Source: Gammaproteobacteria bacterium
Lineage (GTDB): Bacteria; Pseudomonadota; Gammaproteobacteria; JAABTG01
NCBI GenBank assembly: GCA_030066245.1
Contig: JASJBY010000254.1
Location: 1 to 7,552, forward strand
Direction of reading: 5' to 3'
Length of the DNA: 7,552 nucleotides
A program made the translations under genes and the position numbers. Numbering within the stretch: the stretch's first letter is position 1; each line of letters begins with the position of its first letter. Below the pieces are notes generated by a model that searched no databases, was not told the DNA's origin, and worked only from the letters and a program-made list of their open reading frames with translations. Positions 6,660 to 7,552 of the stretch are shown here, piece after piece.

Positions 6660-6935
6660 ATGGGCGAGCAGGATAGAGAGGACAAAGAGATTCTGGATTC
6701 CTACGACCGCGACGAATGGGTGCCTAGCCCTCGTCCGGACGAAGAGCTGAAGAAGTATCAAGACTATGCCCGCGCCACGTTTCGAAAGGATCGCCGGGTG
6801 AATATCCGGATTTCCGGAAAAGACTTGGAAGCTCTGCAGAAGAAAGCCCTGCGAGAGGGGATTCCATACCAGACCCTGATCGCCAGCATACTGCACAAGT
6901 ATGTGGCTGGCTCTTTGTCCGAAAAGCAATCCTAA
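6660..6935 (+). CDS. CopG-type ribbon-helix-helix antitoxin
   Basis: A 91-residue protein starting three bases after the toxin stop, with GGGG at 6649-6652 as a modest ribosome binding site seven bases upstream; the two genes are almost certainly co-transcribed and translationally coupled. The N-terminal half is acidic and probably disordered or toxin-binding (ILDSYDRDEWVPS, 11-23). The C-terminal half is a ribbon-helix-helix DNA-binding domain: strand RRVNIRIS (45-52), helix A (about 53-66, GKDLEALQKKALRE), the turn GIPYQ (67-71) and helix B (about 71-83, TLIASILHKYVAG). The IPYQTLIASILHKY stretch is typical of CopG-type antitoxins (PF12441-like). Its expected roles are to neutralise the toxin and, as a dimer, repress the operon, plausibly at 6369-6382. 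The placement of DNA-binding and toxin-binding parts follows the family and is not shown directly. Confidence 0.85.
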   Translation: MGEQDREDKEILDSYDRDEWVPSPRPDEELKKYQDYARATFRKDRRVNIRISGKDLEALQKKALREGIPYQTLIASILHKYVAGSLSEKQS

Positions 6936-6955
6936 ACCCGCGGTATTGCCCGGGT
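6936..6955 (+). terminator. Hairpin directly after the antitoxin stop
   Basis: ACCCG (6936-6940) pairs with CGGGT (6951-6955), and GG (6942-6943) can pair with CC (6949-6950) past one bulged C, leaving a five-base loop. It begins at the first base after the stop codon, which suits an operon 3' end. No T-tract follows, so termination would be weak or the hairpin may serve mRNA stability. Confidence 0.35.
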
Positions 6956-6963
6956 AGATGCGC

Positions 6964-6977
6964 TGATGCAGGCATCA
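6964..6977. repeat. Second 14-bp palindrome, downstream of the toxin-antitoxin operon
   Basis: TGATGC-AG-GCATCA is a perfect 6-2-6 inverted repeat 28 bases after the antitoxin stop. It has the same geometry as the palindrome in front of the toxin, and both begin TG and end CA, but only 7 of 14 bases agree. About two such palindromes are expected by chance in the window, so a shared role is speculative. Confidence 0.3.
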
Positions 6978-7552
6978 ACGGGTGATAACGCGCGTGGAGA
7001 CACCTGCGCAATCCATGCAACGCATCCGGCTGAGCCCTCGTTGTTTCAGTTCGCGGCCTTCCGGTCGAGTTGGCTTTTTGCCTACCGTTCGTTTTTCAAG
7101 GTAGGCGCGCAACCGTCCATGAGGACCACGAGCAGACAACAGAAGAGTCGCGTCAGCCCAACGAACCCAAAGCCCGGCGAGAACGATGGCCCGCAAGATG
7201 GCATCCGGTTAAGTATTCGCGGTGGGGGCCGTACCGAACACCAATGCGCAAGATGGGAGACTGAACAGGGACATTCAGGCTTCCGGGTGTTGTCTAGCCA
7301 GATGAATGCTTGAACAGGGCGACGGGCCATGACTGACGCACCGGTTGATGTCCGTCCGGAATCTGCCTCTTCTTTGAGGAACAGGGCTTGGTTTGAATCC
7401 CCCCTCTCCCTAACCCGGACTTCTCACCAGGCGGACCTCGGGTCGCAGATTATGTTGGCAAACTCAGCACATTGGCTTCACCGAGCCGGTCTTCCTTGTG
7501 AACAGCCTGTCCTATTCGGCTCTTGGCCCACTCTGGCTTTGCATCTTGACCG
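6978..7552. other. Right-hand region with no recognisable gene
   Basis: No frame here resembles a known protein. The longest (6978 to 7313 within a + frame starting at 6966, and minus frames at 6975-7196 and 7082-7330) have erratic composition and no ribosome binding site. Near the right edge two frames run out of the window on opposite strands: a + frame from ATG 7329, and a minus frame with its stop at 7450-7452. The minus frame reads more like protein (ends HKEDRLGEANVLSLPT). Short repeats seen are the hairpin at 7080-7106 and a 10-base direct repeat CGCAAGATGG (7192-7201 and 7247-7256). The region may hold decayed mobile-element sequence, but I cannot name one. Confidence 0.45.
7080..7106. 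repeat. 7-bp inverted repeat with T-rich loop
   Basis: GCCTACC (7080-7086) and GGTAGGC (7100-7106) are perfect complements around the 13-base loop gttcgtttttcaa. A T5 run (7075-7079) lies on the left side. A + strand terminator would need the T-run on the right, and on the minus strand the run after the hairpin is A, so it is not an intrinsic terminator in either direction. Its role is unknown and it may be chance. Confidence 0.3.

Noticed and set aside
7156..7214. Integron attC-like core sites GCCCAAC (7156-7162) and GTTAAGT (7208-7214)
   Set aside because: The two cores match the loose consensus but are not complementary to each other, and no inner arms or hairpin were found between them.
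6966..7313. 115-codon + strand frame after the antitoxin
   Set aside because: Composition is erratic, there is no ribosome binding site, and it overlaps competing frames on the other strand of equal quality.
7389..7406. tRNA T-arm-like string GGTTTGAATCCCCC
   Set aside because: The conserved C of the T-loop is replaced, the flanking five bases do not pair, and no acceptor, D or anticodon arm is present.
7410..7437. Possible insertion-sequence end (minus strand CCTGGTGAGAAGTCCGGG)
   Set aside because: It vaguely recalls a terminal inverted repeat, but no matching opposite end, target duplication or transposase frame lies in the window.

Overview
The window is GC-rich bacterial DNA and every well-supported gene lies on the + strand. 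The gene set (a PqiB/MlaD-type MCE protein, a proteobacterial-type hexameric glutamate dehydrogenase, an RND/MMPL exporter, a BrnT-like toxin with a CopG-type antitoxin) suggests a Gram-negative proteobacterium, most likely gammaproteobacterial. That placement is inferred from protein style; there is no rRNA or other marker to fix it.

Layout. 1-708: C-terminal part of an MCE (PqiB/MlaD-like) intermembrane lipid-transport protein, cut by the left edge. 709-1079: gene-free gap, where a PqiC-type lipoprotein would often sit but is not seen. 1080-1628: small four-helix membrane protein resembling the 'transporter suffix domain' family, built from two similar halves. 1785-3149: gdhA, glutamate dehydrogenase, whose start is fixed by a strong ribosome binding site. 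3150-3641: long gap with a T8 tract, a possible decayed minus-strand reading frame and an imperfect inverted repeat upstream of the next gene. 3642-6158: 838-residue MMPL/RND exporter. 6384-6935: two-gene toxin-antitoxin operon, toxin first, with a 14-bp palindrome touching the toxin start. 6936-7552: no recognisable gene; a hairpin, a second 14-bp palindrome and other short inverted repeats.

How the genes relate. Only toxin and antitoxin form a clear operon (3-bp gap). The MCE protein and the MMPL exporter both concern envelope lipid or hydrophobic-compound transport, and the small membrane protein may be envelope-related, but the wide gaps argue against one transcription unit. gdhA is ordinary ammonia-assimilation metabolism.

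Nothing here clearly amounts to an undescribed system. The most useful leads are the toxin-antitoxin module with its palindrome, the duplicated small membrane protein, and the unexplained gaps. The short inverted repeats are of a size expected by chance several times in a window this long, so their position is the main argument for each.
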